Source: Pontimicrobium sp. SW4
GTDB lineage: Bacteria > Bacteroidota > Bacteroidia > Flavobacteriales > Flavobacteriaceae
Assembly: GCF_039954625.1 (NCBI RefSeq)
Contig: NZ_CP157199.1
Location: 2,914,001-2,978,000 of the forward strand
Length of the DNA: 64,000 bases
Direction of reading: 5' to 3'
Below the pieces are notes generated by a model that saw nothing but the letters and a program-made list of their open reading frames with translations, was not told the origin of the DNA and made no database searches. Position numbers and translations under genes: made by a program. Shown piece after piece: positions 8,356 through 17,253 of this stretch (its first letter is position 1; each line of letters begins with the position of its first letter).

Positions 8356-10097
8356 ATACCATTTTCCAAAATACTATCTTTTTTGCCATACAATAACTCG
8401 GCAACTATAATAAGATTTTTTACCATATCATTGACATTATCATTATCATTTACTAAAGATGATGCCATATCAACTGTTATTAAATCCTTACGTATTAAAT
8501 TATCTATTCCTAAGTTATCGGTATGCTTACTCTCTCTAGCATTTTCTTTTAGTTTTTTAAGAATCTTATAATACTTCTCGTTGTCTTTTTCTGTTCTAAA
8601 CAAATAGATCACACGAAGTACTTTAGCCACTTTCTTTCTAAGTTTATCGTACTCTTTTTTAATATATTCGTTTTCTGAATTTAAAAATATCCCTACGTTT
8701 CTACTTAATTCATTTACATCTTTAATCACTTCTACCATGCGTCTATTTGCTGTTTTTATTTCTGACACTTCATTATTCTGATTTTCAGTTAATGATAATG
8801 TGCTTTGAGCTTTAGTAGCAAATTTTATTATTTCTCCATAGATGTGCTTTATCTTTGTGGTGTAAAGCTCTCTAATATCTGTTTCAAACAAAATATTAGA
8901 TTTTTTTATAAGCTTCTTGAGTTTTAAATCCGACTTAATATCTTCTCTATGAATATTTAAAGCATGTGCAACAATTTCAAAAACAGCATTTTTAAATACA
9001 TACTTAGATTCTTTTATTAGCGTTGCAATTGCAGTTTCAGGATATTTTAACGCATCATTAGTTAAAAACTTAGGTTCGTCTATGGTCTTTGTTTCTTCTA
9101 CTCTTTTTGGCACAACTCTTTCAACAACTTTTGCAATTGGATTAACAAACCACACTAATAAAAAGGTGTTCATTACGTTAAATGTGGTATGGAAAAGTGA
9201 GATAGCTACAGGTATTGCTGCAGCACTTAAATAAGGTGATTCGGACCCAAATTGAATAGACATCCAACTTACAAGTTTTAAGAAAGGATAAAACAATATC
9301 AACATCCATATAACACCAATTATATTAAAAATTAAATGTGCTCTTGCAGTTTGTTTTGCTCGATAGTTAGCAACAATAGCGGCCAAATTTGCTGTTATAG
9401 TCGTACCAATATTCTCTCCCAAAACCATGGCAGCAGCCATTTCAAATGGTATCCAGCCTTCGGCAGTCATAATTAAAGTCAAAGCCATTGTTGCGCTTGA
9501 AGACTGAATGACTACGGTTAATACAGTACCAATTAATAAAAATATTAATATAGATAAGTAACCAAGATCTGTATATCGTGCAAGAAACGACAGTATCTCA
9601 GGATTATTTTTAATGTCAGGCATAGCCTCTTTTAAAAACTGAAGTCCAATAAAAATGAGTGCAAAACCTATTATAAAACTACCAATATTTTGCGTTTTAT
9701 CTTTTTTAGCAAACGTAAATGCAAATCCAAAACCTACAAGCGGTAATGCAATTGCACTCATACTTACTTTAAAGCCTAATAGTGTAATTAACCACGCTGT
9801 TATAGTTGTACCAATATTGGCTCCCATAATGACGCTAATAGATTCCGTTAGAGTTAACAAACCAGCGTTAGAGAAACTCACCACCATTAATGTTGTAGCT
9901 GACGACGATTGAATAACCGAAGTAATTAAGAATCCCGTTGTAATACCTAAAAATCTATTTGAGGTCATGGTAGCTAAAATTGACCTCATTTTATCTCCAG
10001 CTAGTTTTAAAAGTGCATCACTCATCACTTTCATACCAAACAAAAAGACTCCTAAAGCCCCAATTAATTGGAGTATATCCGTAAAACCGTACTGCAT
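8334..10097 (-). CDS. Na/Pi cotransporter family protein (NptA/YjbB-like) with PhoU-like tail
   Basis: 587 residues. Residues 1-330 hold two inverted copies of the Na/Pi cotransporter module, each with a QSSSA motif (TSVIQSSSATTLMV near 60, TVVIQSSSATMALT near 195) and a GxNIGTT motif (MGANIGTTITAW, LGENIGTTITAN). The remainder is a soluble helical PhoU-like domain. The family moves phosphate with sodium, in bacteria often as an exporter or low-affinity route. It converges on the PiT gene. The leader contains CGACAAAAACTAACAG just before the start, shared with the porin leader and antisense to the candidate RNA at 4540-4646. Confidence 0.92.
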   Translation of the reverse strand: MQYGFTDILQLIGALGVFLFGMKVMSDALLKLAGDKMRSILATMTSNRFLGITTGFLITSVIQSSSATTLMVVSFSNAGLLTLTESISVIMGANIGTTITAWLITLLGFKVSMSAIALPLVGFGFAFTFAKKDKTQNIGSFIIGFALIFIGLQFLKEAMPDIKNNPEILSFLARYTDLGYLSILIFLLIGTVLTVVIQSSSATMALTLIMTAEGWIPFEMAAAMVLGENIGTTITANLAAIVANYRAKQTARAHLIFNIIGVIWMLILFYPFLKLVSWMSIQFGSESPYLSAAAIPVAISLFHTTFNVMNTFLLVWFVNPIAKVVERVVPKRVEETKTIDEPKFLTNDALKYPETAIATLIKESKYVFKNAVFEIVAHALNIHREDIKSDLKLKKLIKKSNILFETDIRELYTTKIKHIYGEIIKFATKAQSTLSLTENQNNEVSEIKTANRRMVEVIKDVNELSRNVGIFLNSENEYIKKEYDKLRKKVAKVLRVIYLFRTEKDNEKYYKILKKLKENARESKHTDNLGIDNLIRKDLITVDMASSLVNDNDNVNDMVKNLIIVAELLYGKKDSILENGIKKAPIQ

Positions 10098-10102
10098 AAT
10101 AT

Positions 10103-10128
10103 TCTGTTAGTTTTTGTCGACTAAATTA
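10103..10128 (-). promoter_or_regulatory. Na/Pi cotransporter promoter and leader with shared 17-mer
   Basis: On the minus strand a -7-like TAATTTAG is followed directly by TCGACAAAAACTAACAGA. The segment TAGTCGACAAAAACTAA is identical to the minus strand of 4580-4596, and CGACAAAAACTA also opens the porin leader. Confidence 0.4.
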
Positions 10129-10166
10129 ATTCCAATAAATATAAGTTAAAAAAGCTTTATCTTGTT

Positions 10167-10180
10167 ATGACAAAAGTCAT
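10167..10180. promoter_or_regulatory. Perfect 5-4-5 palindrome ATGAC-AAAA-GTCAT
   Basis: A perfect inverted repeat with Crp/Fnr-type geometry, 19 bases before the likely start of the DUF6503-type lipoprotein gene and between it and the divergent Na/Pi gene. The same arms with a different spacer (TAAT) lie upstream of the nap operon at 27767-27780. Confidence 0.35.
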
Positions 10181-10199
10181 GTCACTAAAACATAGCTAT

Positions 10200-10919
10200 A
10201 TGAAGCCATTTTTTTCTAGTTTATTTCTTTTAACATTATTATCTTCTTGTAAAGAAGCGCCGATAACTGGTGAATTATTATTAGATAAAACTATTAATTA
10301 TCATGACCCAAATGGCAATTGGAATGCATTTAATGAAACCTTTAAAGTGCGCATGGAAACGCCTAATAGCTCTGATAGGTTAAGCACTATCTCTATTAAT
10401 CTCCCAGAAGATATCTTTTCAATGACAGCAAAAAGAGATTCAATAATTACTAGATACACTTTAAACAAAGGTGAATGCACTATTGGATTAAATGATAATG
10501 CAAATATTGATGAAGCGACTGCAAAAACAAATAATTTAAGTTGTGCTCGTGCTAATATGTATAAAAACTACTATACCTATTTGTATGGTTTGCCTATGAA
10601 GTTAAAAGATCTAGGAACTCATATTGACAAAACAGTTGAAACTAAAACATTTAAAGGAAAAGAGTATTTAGTACTTAAAGCAACTTACGATAAAGACGTA
10701 GGGACCGATATTTGGTATTTCTATTTCAACCCTGAAACATATGCTATGGAAATCTACCAGTTTTTTAAACAGGATGACAATGGCAATCAAAAAGATGATA
10801 CTGGCGAATACATTTTACTAACTGAAGAGTTTGTTGTTAATGGTATTAAAATGCCAAAAAACAGAGCATGGTATTATAATAAAGATGATAAGTATTTAGG
10901 TACTGATATTTTGGAGTAA
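10200..10919 (+). CDS. DUF6503-like exported lipoprotein
   Basis: 239 residues from the chosen ATG at 10200. An ATG at 10167 is in frame but would place 11 polar residues (MTKVMSLKHSY) before an otherwise ideal lipoprotein signal MKPFFSSLFLLTLLSSC, and it lies within a palindrome, so the inner start is preferred. The C-terminal half has the pattern of Bacteroidota DUF6503 proteins: GKEYLVLKATYDKDVGTDIW, YFYFNPETYAM, and a closing NRAWYYNKDDKYLGTDILE. These are periplasmic or surface lipoproteins of unknown role. It stands alone, divergent from the Na/Pi gene and convergent with the unrecognised gene at 10970. Confidence 0.7.
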   Translation: MKPFFSSLFLLTLLSSCKEAPITGELLLDKTINYHDPNGNWNAFNETFKVRMETPNSSDRLSTISINLPEDIFSMTAKRDSIITRYTLNKGECTIGLNDNANIDEATAKTNNLSCARANMYKNYYTYLYGLPMKLKDLGTHIDKTVETKTFKGKEYLVLKATYDKDVGTDIWYFYFNPETYAMEIYQFFKQDDNGNQKDDTGEYILLTEEFVVNGIKMPKNRAWYYNKDDKYLGTDILE

Positions 10920-10943
10920 AAAAGGGAAGATATATATCCTCCC
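10918..10943 (-). terminator. Terminator of the unrecognised gene at 10970-12079
   Basis: Bases 10924-10943 (GGGAAGATATATATCCTCCC) fold with one mismatch. Read on the minus strand the stem is followed by T6 (10918-10923), so it ends leftward transcription; the U-tract overlaps the stop codon of the convergent lipoprotein gene. Confidence 0.6.
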
Positions 10944-10969
10944 TCTTCAATATTATTCATTGGAAAATA

Positions 10970-12079
10970 TTAATCGTCAATTAAACTATCTAAATTATCA
11001 TCTTCCTCTTTTTTATGAACTAAGCTTTCCTCTTGCCTACCCTTTGGAGACTTTGCTTTAGCAAAAATAGCAGCTACTTTAGTTGCTTTTCCTTTCTTTT
11101 TCGATAAAATTTCAGATTCTATTTCTCTAAGGTTGTTTTCATTTTCAACTTTGTAACCCATAATTTCATTTATCAATTCAAGCGCGACTCTTTTTTTAGA
11201 CTCAAATGTTGCTTCATCTCCAACAAATTTTAATCTTCCAGAAACATCTATATTTGATCTCATCTTTTTTCTATCCTTCAAATAAAAAGTTTTAGATGAA
11301 TTATTATAGTTTATTTCAAAAGAGATTTCATCTATTTCAAATTGATTCACAAAATATACTTTTTCATTTAAATCAACTTTAGCAAAAAAGAGATTAGATA
11401 ACTCTTTCTTGTAAAAATCATTTTCCACTTTACTTGAAAATTTCAGTTCTTCAGTATGCTCAGTTCCTTTTTGAGAGTTATTTAAATTTCTCCAAAGGCT
11501 TAGTTGTACTCCATCAGAAAGTCTATAATTTATTAGTCTAACTTTTTTGAGTTTACCTTTTTCTATCATATTATTTAGATAATTATAATTCAGTCCAGGT
11601 GACATTATTAATCTAAAATCATCATAGCCTTTTTCTTTTAAAAATCTATTAAACTCTCTTTCAAAAACAATTTTAACTCCATGTTTAGATTTATTTTCGA
11701 ATACTACATATCCATGTTTTAACCCTTTTGGAATATATAACAATGAAAACATCTTTCGGCTCTGAAGTTGATCCTTGGAAATAATATAGTCCAAACTATT
11801 AGAATCACCATTTCTGACATCACATGTATCACCAGTATATGCAGAATCTAAATTCGCAATTATTATTCTTTCTTCAAAATTAGTCTTAATCTCAGAAGTA
11901 ATTGAAAATGTTCTCTTGTTCCCTTTATTGTCCTGATATGCTATTATATTAAGTGAAAGAGATTTGTAATATGCTTCAAACTCTTTAAATAAATCAATAT
12001 CTCCATTGAAATAGTTTAATACTTGTTCTTCTTTAGCCTTATTTAAGATGGCCAATCTGTAAATTGTAAAGTTTTTCAT
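10970..12079 (-). CDS. Unrecognised 369-residue cytoplasmic protein
   Basis: No family is recognised. There is no signal peptide or membrane segment. The N-terminal part (1-190) mixes short strands and helices and contains SLLYIPKGLKHGYVVFENKSKHG and FNRFLKEKGYDDFRL. The middle (190-290) has strand-rich segments such as EISFEINYNNSSKTFYLKDRKK followed by the DVSGRLKFVGDEATFES stretch. From about 300 the protein is Lys/Glu-rich with a basic patch (LSKKKGKATKVAAIFAKAKSPKG) and an acidic end (EEDDNLDSLIDD). It is a single gene between housekeeping loci with its own terminator, and a candidate structured RNA stands upstream on the opposite strand. It looks like an accessory gene; a defence role would be speculation. 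Confidence 0.7.
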   Translation of the reverse strand: MKNFTIYRLAILNKAKEEQVLNYFNGDIDLFKEFEAYYKSLSLNIIAYQDNKGNKRTFSITSEIKTNFEERIIIANLDSAYTGDTCDVRNGDSNSLDYIISKDQLQSRKMFSLLYIPKGLKHGYVVFENKSKHGVKIVFEREFNRFLKEKGYDDFRLIMSPGLNYNYLNNMIEKGKLKKVRLINYRLSDGVQLSLWRNLNNSQKGTEHTEELKFSSKVENDFYKKELSNLFFAKVDLNEKVYFVNQFEIDEISFEINYNNSSKTFYLKDRKKMRSNIDVSGRLKFVGDEATFESKKRVALELINEIMGYKVENENNLREIESEILSKKKGKATKVAAIFAKAKSPKGRQEESLVHKKEEDDNLDSLIDD

Positions 12080-12179
12080 CTTCTACTTGTTTTAATTTCT
12101 GCTTAAATAGATTAAAGCAGATTGTTAATAAAATAATTAATAAAAAGCAGAATGATTTGTTTGTTCAGAAGAGTACTTA

Positions 12180-12314
12180 TTCTTATTTTTGAAAAACAAA
12201 TGAGGTGAGGCATTCTCATTTCTGCTATTAATCAAAACTTTGGCCGTCGAAATCCAAAATTTGAAAAAATTTTAAGAGGATATTACTTTTTGTAGTATCC
12301 TTTTTGTTTTCTTT
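12180..12314 (+). ncRNA. Candidate structured RNA with terminator, divergent from the unrecognised gene
   Basis: Three hairpins follow each other on the + strand: AAATGAG/CTCATTT (12198-12204 with 12215-12221); a two-part stem TCAAA..TTTGG with CCAAA.TTTGA (12232-12243 with 12254-12264); and a 9-bp terminator stem (12278-12300) followed by a T-rich run. No protein gene on this strand explains the terminator. The 5' end is not determined and no Rfam family was recognised. Confidence 0.4.
12278..12314 (+). terminator. Intrinsic terminator with no + strand protein gene
   Basis: GGATATTAC (12278-12286) pairs with GTAGTATCC (12292-12300) with one wobble around a T5 loop, followed by TTTTTGTTTTCTTT. 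The T-rich tract fits rightward termination. Confidence 0.65.
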
Positions 12315-12376
12315 ACCTCAGCATATTTTTAGTCTTACATCAAATTTATCTTTAAACTCTTGATTTTCAATAATAA

Positions 12377-12402
12377 TTTTATAAACGTTATTAACAAGTT
12401 TT
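12377..12402 (+). repeat. Copy 1 of a 26-bp repeat flanking nrdA-nrdB
   Basis: This 26-base stretch beginning TTTTATAAAC and containing TTAACAAGTTTT recurs with two differences at 16246-16271. One copy lies downstream of nrdA, the other upstream of nrdB. It includes TTATTAACA, one base from a DnaA-box consensus. Confidence 0.5.
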
Positions 12403-12445
12403 AAACTTCATGAAGCTTAATTCCTACTTTTTAAAAAACACTCTT

Positions 12446-12472
12446 AAAAAGCACCTCTTTAGAGATGCTTTT
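12446..12472 (-). terminator. nrdA terminator
   Basis: On the minus strand AAGCATCTC pairs with GAGGTGCTT (one T-G wobble) around loop TAAA, followed by T5. On the + strand the same position is a C-A mismatch, so it serves the leftward nrd genes. Confidence 0.8.
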
Positions 12473-12495
12473 AACAACATTTATTTATTGAATTA

Positions 12496-14985
12496 TTAAG
12501 AACCGCACATTAAACAATCGTCCCCTTCGGCAGCTTTAGCTTGGGCAATTAAAGCTTTCATTTCTTCGGCAGACATTGGTTCAACTTCGGTTTCTTGTGC
12601 AAATTTTACAGCAGTTTTTGCTGCTGTTTCTTTACGCTGTGCTACAACAATTTCCTCGGTAGCATCTGGAGTTGCAACTGCAACTTCAACTACAGCGTCC
12701 ACAGGTTGCTCTTTTTTCTTCTTATCTAGCGTAAACTTAATAGCATCAACAGCACTCTTAGTACGCAAATAATACATTCCTGTTTTTAAACCGCTTTTCC
12801 AAGCATAAAAATGCATTGACGTTAATTTTGCCATTGTAGCACCTTCCATAAATAGGTTAAGTGACTGAGACTGATCGATAAAATATCCTCGTTGACGAGA
12901 CATATCTATAATATCTTTCATGCTTAATTCCCAAACTGTTTTGTACAACTCCTTGATGTCTTGAGGGATGGCATCAATTCCTTGAACAGAACCGTTGGCT
13001 CTCATGATATCTTGTTTAAGGGCGTCGTTCCATAGGCCAAGTTCAACTAAATCTTCTAACAGGTGTTTATTAACTACAATAAACTCTCCAGACAATACAC
13101 GACGCGTATAAATATTAGAGGTGTAAGGCTCAAAACATTCGTTGTTTCCTAAAATTTGTGATGTACTAGCTGTTGGCATTGGTGCTACTAATAATGAGTT
13201 ACGCACGCCATGTTTTATAACTTGCTTACGTAATTTAGCCCAATCCCAATTTCCACTTAATTCTTCATCTTTAATTCCCCAAAGATTGTGTTGGAATTCG
13301 CCATTACTAATAGGTGATCCTTCATAAGTCTGATAAGGTCCATCTTCTTTCGCTTCTTCCATTGAGGCAGTTACAGCTGCAAAATAAAGAGTTTCAAATA
13401 TTTCTTGGTTTAATTTTTTTGCTTCATCACTTGTAAATGGTAAACGCAACTTAATAAACGTATCTGCTAAACCTTGAACCCCTAATCCTATTGGTCTATG
13501 ACGGAAGTTAGAATTTTCTGCTTCTTTAACAGGATAGTAATTTCTATCTATAACCTTATTAAGGTTTTTTGTAACACGCTTAGTAATTCTAAATAACTCT
13601 TTGTGGTCAAACTCACCATTTTTAATAAACATTGGTAATGCTATTGATGCTAAATTACATACAGCAACCTCATCTGGAGAAGTATACTCCATAATTTCGG
13701 TACATAAATTAGACGAACGAATGGTTCCTAAATTCTTTTGGTTCGATTTTCTATTTGCAGCATCTTTATATAGCATATATGGTGTTCCTGTCTCAATTTG
13801 AGATTCCATAATTTTCTCCCAAAGTTCGCGTGCTTTTATCGTTTTACGACCTTTACCTGCTGCTTCGTATTTTAAGTATAACGCTTCAAACTCTTCGCTA
13901 TGTGTTTCTGGTAGTCCAGGGCATTCGTTAGGACACATTAGCGTCCAGTCTCCATTTTCTTGAACTCTTTTCATGAATAAATCTGAAATCCACATCGCAT
14001 AGAATAGGTCTCTTGCTCGCATTTCTTCTTTTCCATGATTCTTTTTTAAATCCAGAAAGTCGAAAATATCTGCATGCCAAGTTTCTATATAAATAGCAAA
14101 ACTTCCTTTACGCTTTCCGCCTCCTTGATCTACATAACGTGCTGTATCATTAAACACTTGTAGCATTGGCACAATACCGTTAGAAGTGCCATTTGTTCCA
14201 GCAATATAACTTCCCGTTGCACGAATATTATGTATAGCTAAACCAATTCCTCCTGCAGATTGCGATATTTTTGCTGTTTGCTTAAGTGTATCGTATATAC
14301 CGTCTATACTATCATCTTTCATTGTTAAAAGAAAACAAGAAGACATTTGTGGTTTTGGAGTTCCAGAATTAAAAAGTGTTGGTGTAGCGTGTGTAAAGTA
14401 TTTTTTAGACATTAACTCGTAAGTCTCTATGGCAGACTCTAAGTCATTTAAATGAATCCCTATAGAAACACGCATTAACATATGTTGTGGACGCTCTGCT
14501 ATTTGCCCATTAAGTTTAAGTAAATATGAACGTTCTAATGTTTTGAATCCAAAATAATCATATCCGAAATCTCGGTTATAGATAATTGTAGAGTCTAATT
14601 TTTCTTTATTATCCATAATGACGTTATACACCTCATCTGATAATAAAGGAGCATCTTTTCCAGTTCTTGGATTTACATAAGTATATAAATCGTGCATTAC
14701 TTCACTAAACGTTTTCTTAGTGTTTTTATGTAAGTTAGAAACAGAGATTCTTGCAGCTAAACGTGCGTAGTCTGGATGAGCAGTAGTTAATGTTGCAGCA
14801 ATTTCGGCAGCTAAGTTATCTAGTTCGCTAGTAGTAACACCATCATACAAACCTTCTATAACCCTCATAGCAACTTTTACTGGGTCAACAAGCTCGTTTA
14901 ATCCATAACATAATTTTCTCACTCTAGCAGTGATTTTGTCGAACATCATTGGTTCTTTTCTACCGTCTCTTTTTACTACATACAT
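12496..14985 (-). CDS. nrdA: Class I ribonucleotide reductase, alpha (large) subunit
   Basis: 829 residues. An ATP-cone begins at the N-terminus ([20 protein letters not shown], residues 1-90). The catalytic barrel shows the substrate-redox Cys in [10 protein letters not shown] near 220, the NLCTE motif with radical Cys and catalytic Glu near 428, and the second redox Cys in [10 protein letters not shown]. The C-terminal tail carries the mobile Cys pair CLMCGS, preceded by an unusually long Ala/Val/Glu-rich linker (about 745-815). It reduces ribonucleoside diphosphates to deoxy forms with NrdB, encoded 186 bp upstream on the same strand; the gap contains short hairpins but no gene. Confidence 0.97.
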   Translation of the reverse strand: MYVVKRDGRKEPMMFDKITARVRKLCYGLNELVDPVKVAMRVIEGLYDGVTTSELDNLAAEIAATLTTAHPDYARLAARISVSNLHKNTKKTFSEVMHDLYTYVNPRTGKDAPLLSDEVYNVIMDNKEKLDSTIIYNRDFGYDYFGFKTLERSYLLKLNGQIAERPQHMLMRVSIGIHLNDLESAIETYELMSKKYFTHATPTLFNSGTPKPQMSSCFLLTMKDDSIDGIYDTLKQTAKISQSAGGIGLAIHNIRATGSYIAGTNGTSNGIVPMLQVFNDTARYVDQGGGKRKGSFAIYIETWHADIFDFLDLKKNHGKEEMRARDLFYAMWISDLFMKRVQENGDWTLMCPNECPGLPETHSEEFEALYLKYEAAGKGRKTIKARELWEKIMESQIETGTPYMLYKDAANRKSNQKNLGTIRSSNLCTEIMEYTSPDEVAVCNLASIALPMFIKNGEFDHKELFRITKRVTKNLNKVIDRNYYPVKEAENSNFRHRPIGLGVQGLADTFIKLRLPFTSDEAKKLNQEIFETLYFAAVTASMEEAKEDGPYQTYEGSPISNGEFQHNLWGIKDEELSGNWDWAKLRKQVIKHGVRNSLLVAPMPTASTSQILGNNECFEPYTSNIYTRRVLSGEFIVVNKHLLEDLVELGLWNDALKQDIMRANGSVQGIDAIPQDIKELYKTVWELSMKDIIDMSRQRGYFIDQSQSLNLFMEGATMAKLTSMHFYAWKSGLKTGMYYLRTKSAVDAIKFTLDKKKKEQPVDAVVEVAVATPDATEEIVVAQRKETAAKTAVKFAQETEVEPMSAEEMKALIAQAKAAEGDDCLMCGS

Positions 14986-15171
14986 ACGTTTTTAAGTCTT
15001 TATATTTTTTGAAACTCCTTCAAAAAATGGATTAGTTAGTTGGTTATAAGTGTTATATTTTTTAATTAAAGGGGTTTCTATCTACTTACGCCTTTAGAAA
15101 CGTTTAATTTATTTATTAAATTCTCGTGGTTTCCCAGTAATTATTGGGAATTATTTTTAATTCATTTAGAA

Positions 15172-16152
15172 TTAAAAATCGGCATCAAAACTGAACTTGT
15201 CTTTTTCGTCTTCTTTATTAAGAACACCTGCTTTTTGGTATTCTGACACGCGTTTCTCAAAGAAATTGGTTTTTCCTTGTAGTGAAATCATGTCCATAAA
15301 ATCAAAAGGATTGGTTGCATTATATACTTTTTCGCATCCAAATTCCACCAACAGTCTGTCGGTTACAAATTCAAGATATTGTGTCATTAATTTCGCGTTC
15401 ATCCCAATTAAACTTACTGGTAATGATTCTGTAATAAACAAACGCTCAATATCTAAAGCGTTGGTTAATATTTTGGTAATTCTATCTTTTGGAACTTTGT
15501 TTACTATATGATTTTCGTGTAGGTGTACTGCAAAATCACAATGCAACCCTTCATCTCTCGAAATCAACTCATTAGAAAAAGTTAATCCTGGCATTATTCC
15601 TCTTTTCTTTAACCAGAAAATAGAACAAAAGCTACCAGAGAAAAAGATGCCTTCAACTGCTGCAAAAGCTATTAAACGTTCTGCAAAACTTGGAGAATCT
15701 ATCCACTTTAATGCCCAATCTGCTTTTTCTTTAATTGCAGGAAAGTGCTCAATAGCAGTAAATAACTTATCTTTTTCAGTTTCGTCTTTTACATAGGTAT
15801 CTATTAATAGAGAATACACCTCAGAGTGGATATTCTCCATCATAATTTGAAAACCGTAAAAGAATTTTGCTTCTGTATATTGAACTTCAGAAACAAAATT
15901 TTCCGCTAAATTCTCATTTACAATACCATCACTAGCCGCAAAGAATGCTAAAATGTGCTTTATAAAGTAGCGCTCATCATCATTCAACTTTTCTTTCCAA
16001 TCTATAACGTCTTGATGTAGATCAATTTCTTCTGCTGTCCAAATACTAGCTTCTTGTTTTTTATACCATTCCCAAATATCATGATGTTGAATAGGAAAGA
16101 TCACAAATCGATCTTTATTTTCTTGTAAAATGGGCTCTATTTGGTTTGACAT
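15172..16152 (-). CDS. nrdB: Class I ribonucleotide reductase, beta (small) subunit
   Basis: 326 residues, normal for the family. Metal ligands and the radical site are visible: [10 protein letters not shown] (first carboxylate), [14 protein letters not shown] (Glu, His, and the Tyr in SEVY that matches the radical Tyr), [12 protein letters not shown] (Glu) and [12 protein letters not shown] (Glu, His). The di-iron tyrosyl centre would supply the radical used by NrdA. The C-terminus ends in DKFSFDADF, the acidic aromatic tail that docks into the alpha subunit. It is the first gene of the nrdB-nrdA pair. Confidence 0.97.
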   Translation of the reverse strand: MSNQIEPILQENKDRFVIFPIQHHDIWEWYKKQEASIWTAEEIDLHQDVIDWKEKLNDDERYFIKHILAFFAASDGIVNENLAENFVSEVQYTEAKFFYGFQIMMENIHSEVYSLLIDTYVKDETEKDKLFTAIEHFPAIKEKADWALKWIDSPSFAERLIAFAAVEGIFFSGSFCSIFWLKKRGIMPGLTFSNELISRDEGLHCDFAVHLHENHIVNKVPKDRITKILTNALDIERLFITESLPVSLIGMNAKLMTQYLEFVTDRLLVEFGCEKVYNATNPFDFMDMISLQGKTNFFEKRVSEYQKAGVLNKEDEKDKFSFDADF

Positions 16153-16558
16153 AACTGGGTGTAAATTTGAAAATTTGGATTAAAAAATTAGCTTAAACTT
16201 TGGACTAACAAAGATTTAAAAAAGTGCTTGAAAAAGAAAGGTTATTTTATAAACATTGTTAACAAGTTTTTAACAACGAGTGATTCTTTTCCTACATTTT
16301 GTGGTATTTTGAAATTAAGTTAAAATACTGATTATCAAATAATTATAATTATTTTAAAATTTGAAACCCCTATGGAATAAGGGTTTTTAAAGAAATAAAA
16401 ATGCAAAATTGCAACCGCTAATTTGGTTTTAATAAGGGACAGTTTTTTAAAATGAATTTATTATAATTTCTAGAAAAATTAATACTATGGCATTTAAAAA
16501 AATATAGCTTTTATTTCTCGATTAATCGCTCTTAATAAAAAAAGAGTTTTTCGATTTT
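16153..16558. other. 406-bp gene-free region upstream of nrdB
   Basis: AT-rich. It holds the second copy of the nrd-flanking 26-bp repeat (16246-16271), a weak hairpin AAACCC/GGGTTT (16364-16386), and near 16529-16555 a short CTCTT/AAGAG stem that could end the leftward DUF3109 gene. No open frame or RNA gene is recognised. Confidence 0.5.
16246..16271 (+). repeat. Copy 2 of the 26-bp repeat flanking nrdA-nrdB
   Basis: It matches 12377-12402 at 24 of 26 positions, in the same orientation, about 95-120 bp before the nrdB start. It includes the perfect palindrome TTGTTAACAA (16257-16266). Confidence 0.5.
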
Positions 16559-17125
16559 TTAAGACATTGTTTCTGCAACTTTTTCTAACTCTTCATACCA
16601 ATCTTCACCAAATTTTCTAATGAGTGCTTCTTTTACGAATTTGTAAACTGGTACTTGAAGTTCTTTACCCAATTGACAGGCGTCATCACAGATATGCCAA
16701 TGATGATAATTTACTGCTGAAAATTCACTATAATCTTTAACACGAATAGGGTATAAATGACAAGATACTGGCTTTTTCCATTTAACCTCTCCTTGATTAT
16801 AAGCTTCTTCAATTCCGCAGAGAGCAGTTTTATGTTCATCAAAGATAACGTAGGCGCAATCTGCACCGTTAATTAAAGGCGTTTCTAACTCACCATCTTC
16901 AGTTTCTATATATACGCCCTGTGACTCAATAGCATCAACCCCTTCTTTTCTTAAAAAGGGTTTTACTTTAGAATAAATATCTTTTAAAATTGTGGCTTCG
17001 TGCTTTTCTAAAGGCGCTCCTGCATCGCCATCGATACAACAAGCTCCTTTGCATGCATTTAAATTACATACAAAATCTTTTTCTATAATATCTTCAGAAA
17101 CTATTGTTTTCCCTAGTTGAAACAT
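16559..17125 (-). CDS. DUF3109 family cysteine-rich protein
   Basis: 188 residues. The N-terminal motif FVCNLNACKGACCIDGDAGAP and later Cys residues (GADCAYVIF, ALCGIEEAY, KPVSCHLYPIRV, WHICDDACQLGK) match DUF3109, a widespread Bacteroidota family; the Cys spacing suggests metal or FeS binding, which is not proven. The function is unknown. It is a single gene: a perfect -7 element TATATTTG ends only four bases before the start codon, so its mRNA should be almost leaderless. Confidence 0.88.
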   Translation of the reverse strand: MFQLGKTIVSEDIIEKDFVCNLNACKGACCIDGDAGAPLEKHEATILKDIYSKVKPFLRKEGVDAIESQGVYIETEDGELETPLINGADCAYVIFDEHKTALCGIEEAYNQGEVKWKKPVSCHLYPIRVKDYSEFSAVNYHHWHICDDACQLGKELQVPVYKFVKEALIRKFGEDWYEELEKVAETMS

Positions 17126-17129
17126 GTTG

Positions 17130-17137
17130 CAAATATA
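17130..17137 (-). promoter_or_regulatory. -7 promoter element TATATTTG of the DUF3109 gene
   Basis: An exact match to the Bacteroidota -7 consensus TAnnTTTG on the minus strand, ending 4 bases before the start codon at 17125. The -33 element is not clear. Confidence 0.5.
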
Positions 17138-17253
17138 ATGGTATTTATACAGTAAAAACCAATGAATACTTCGCTAACATTTTGAGCATAATTTATTATT
17201 AGAATTCCTTTTTAAATAACGACCTTTGCACAAATTTTAAATTAAAAAAAATA

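Noticed and set aside
12100..12320. tmRNA, 6S RNA or type III toxin-antitoxin RNA at the candidate structured RNA
   Set aside because: No tRNA-like domain or tag frame, no long central bubble, and no tandem repeats ahead of a toxin gene.
14986..15171. Hairpins between nrdB and nrdA as a riboswitch
   Set aside because: Short stems such as TTCCCA/TGGGAA exist, but there is no conserved core of any riboswitch I know and no U-tract on the coding strand.
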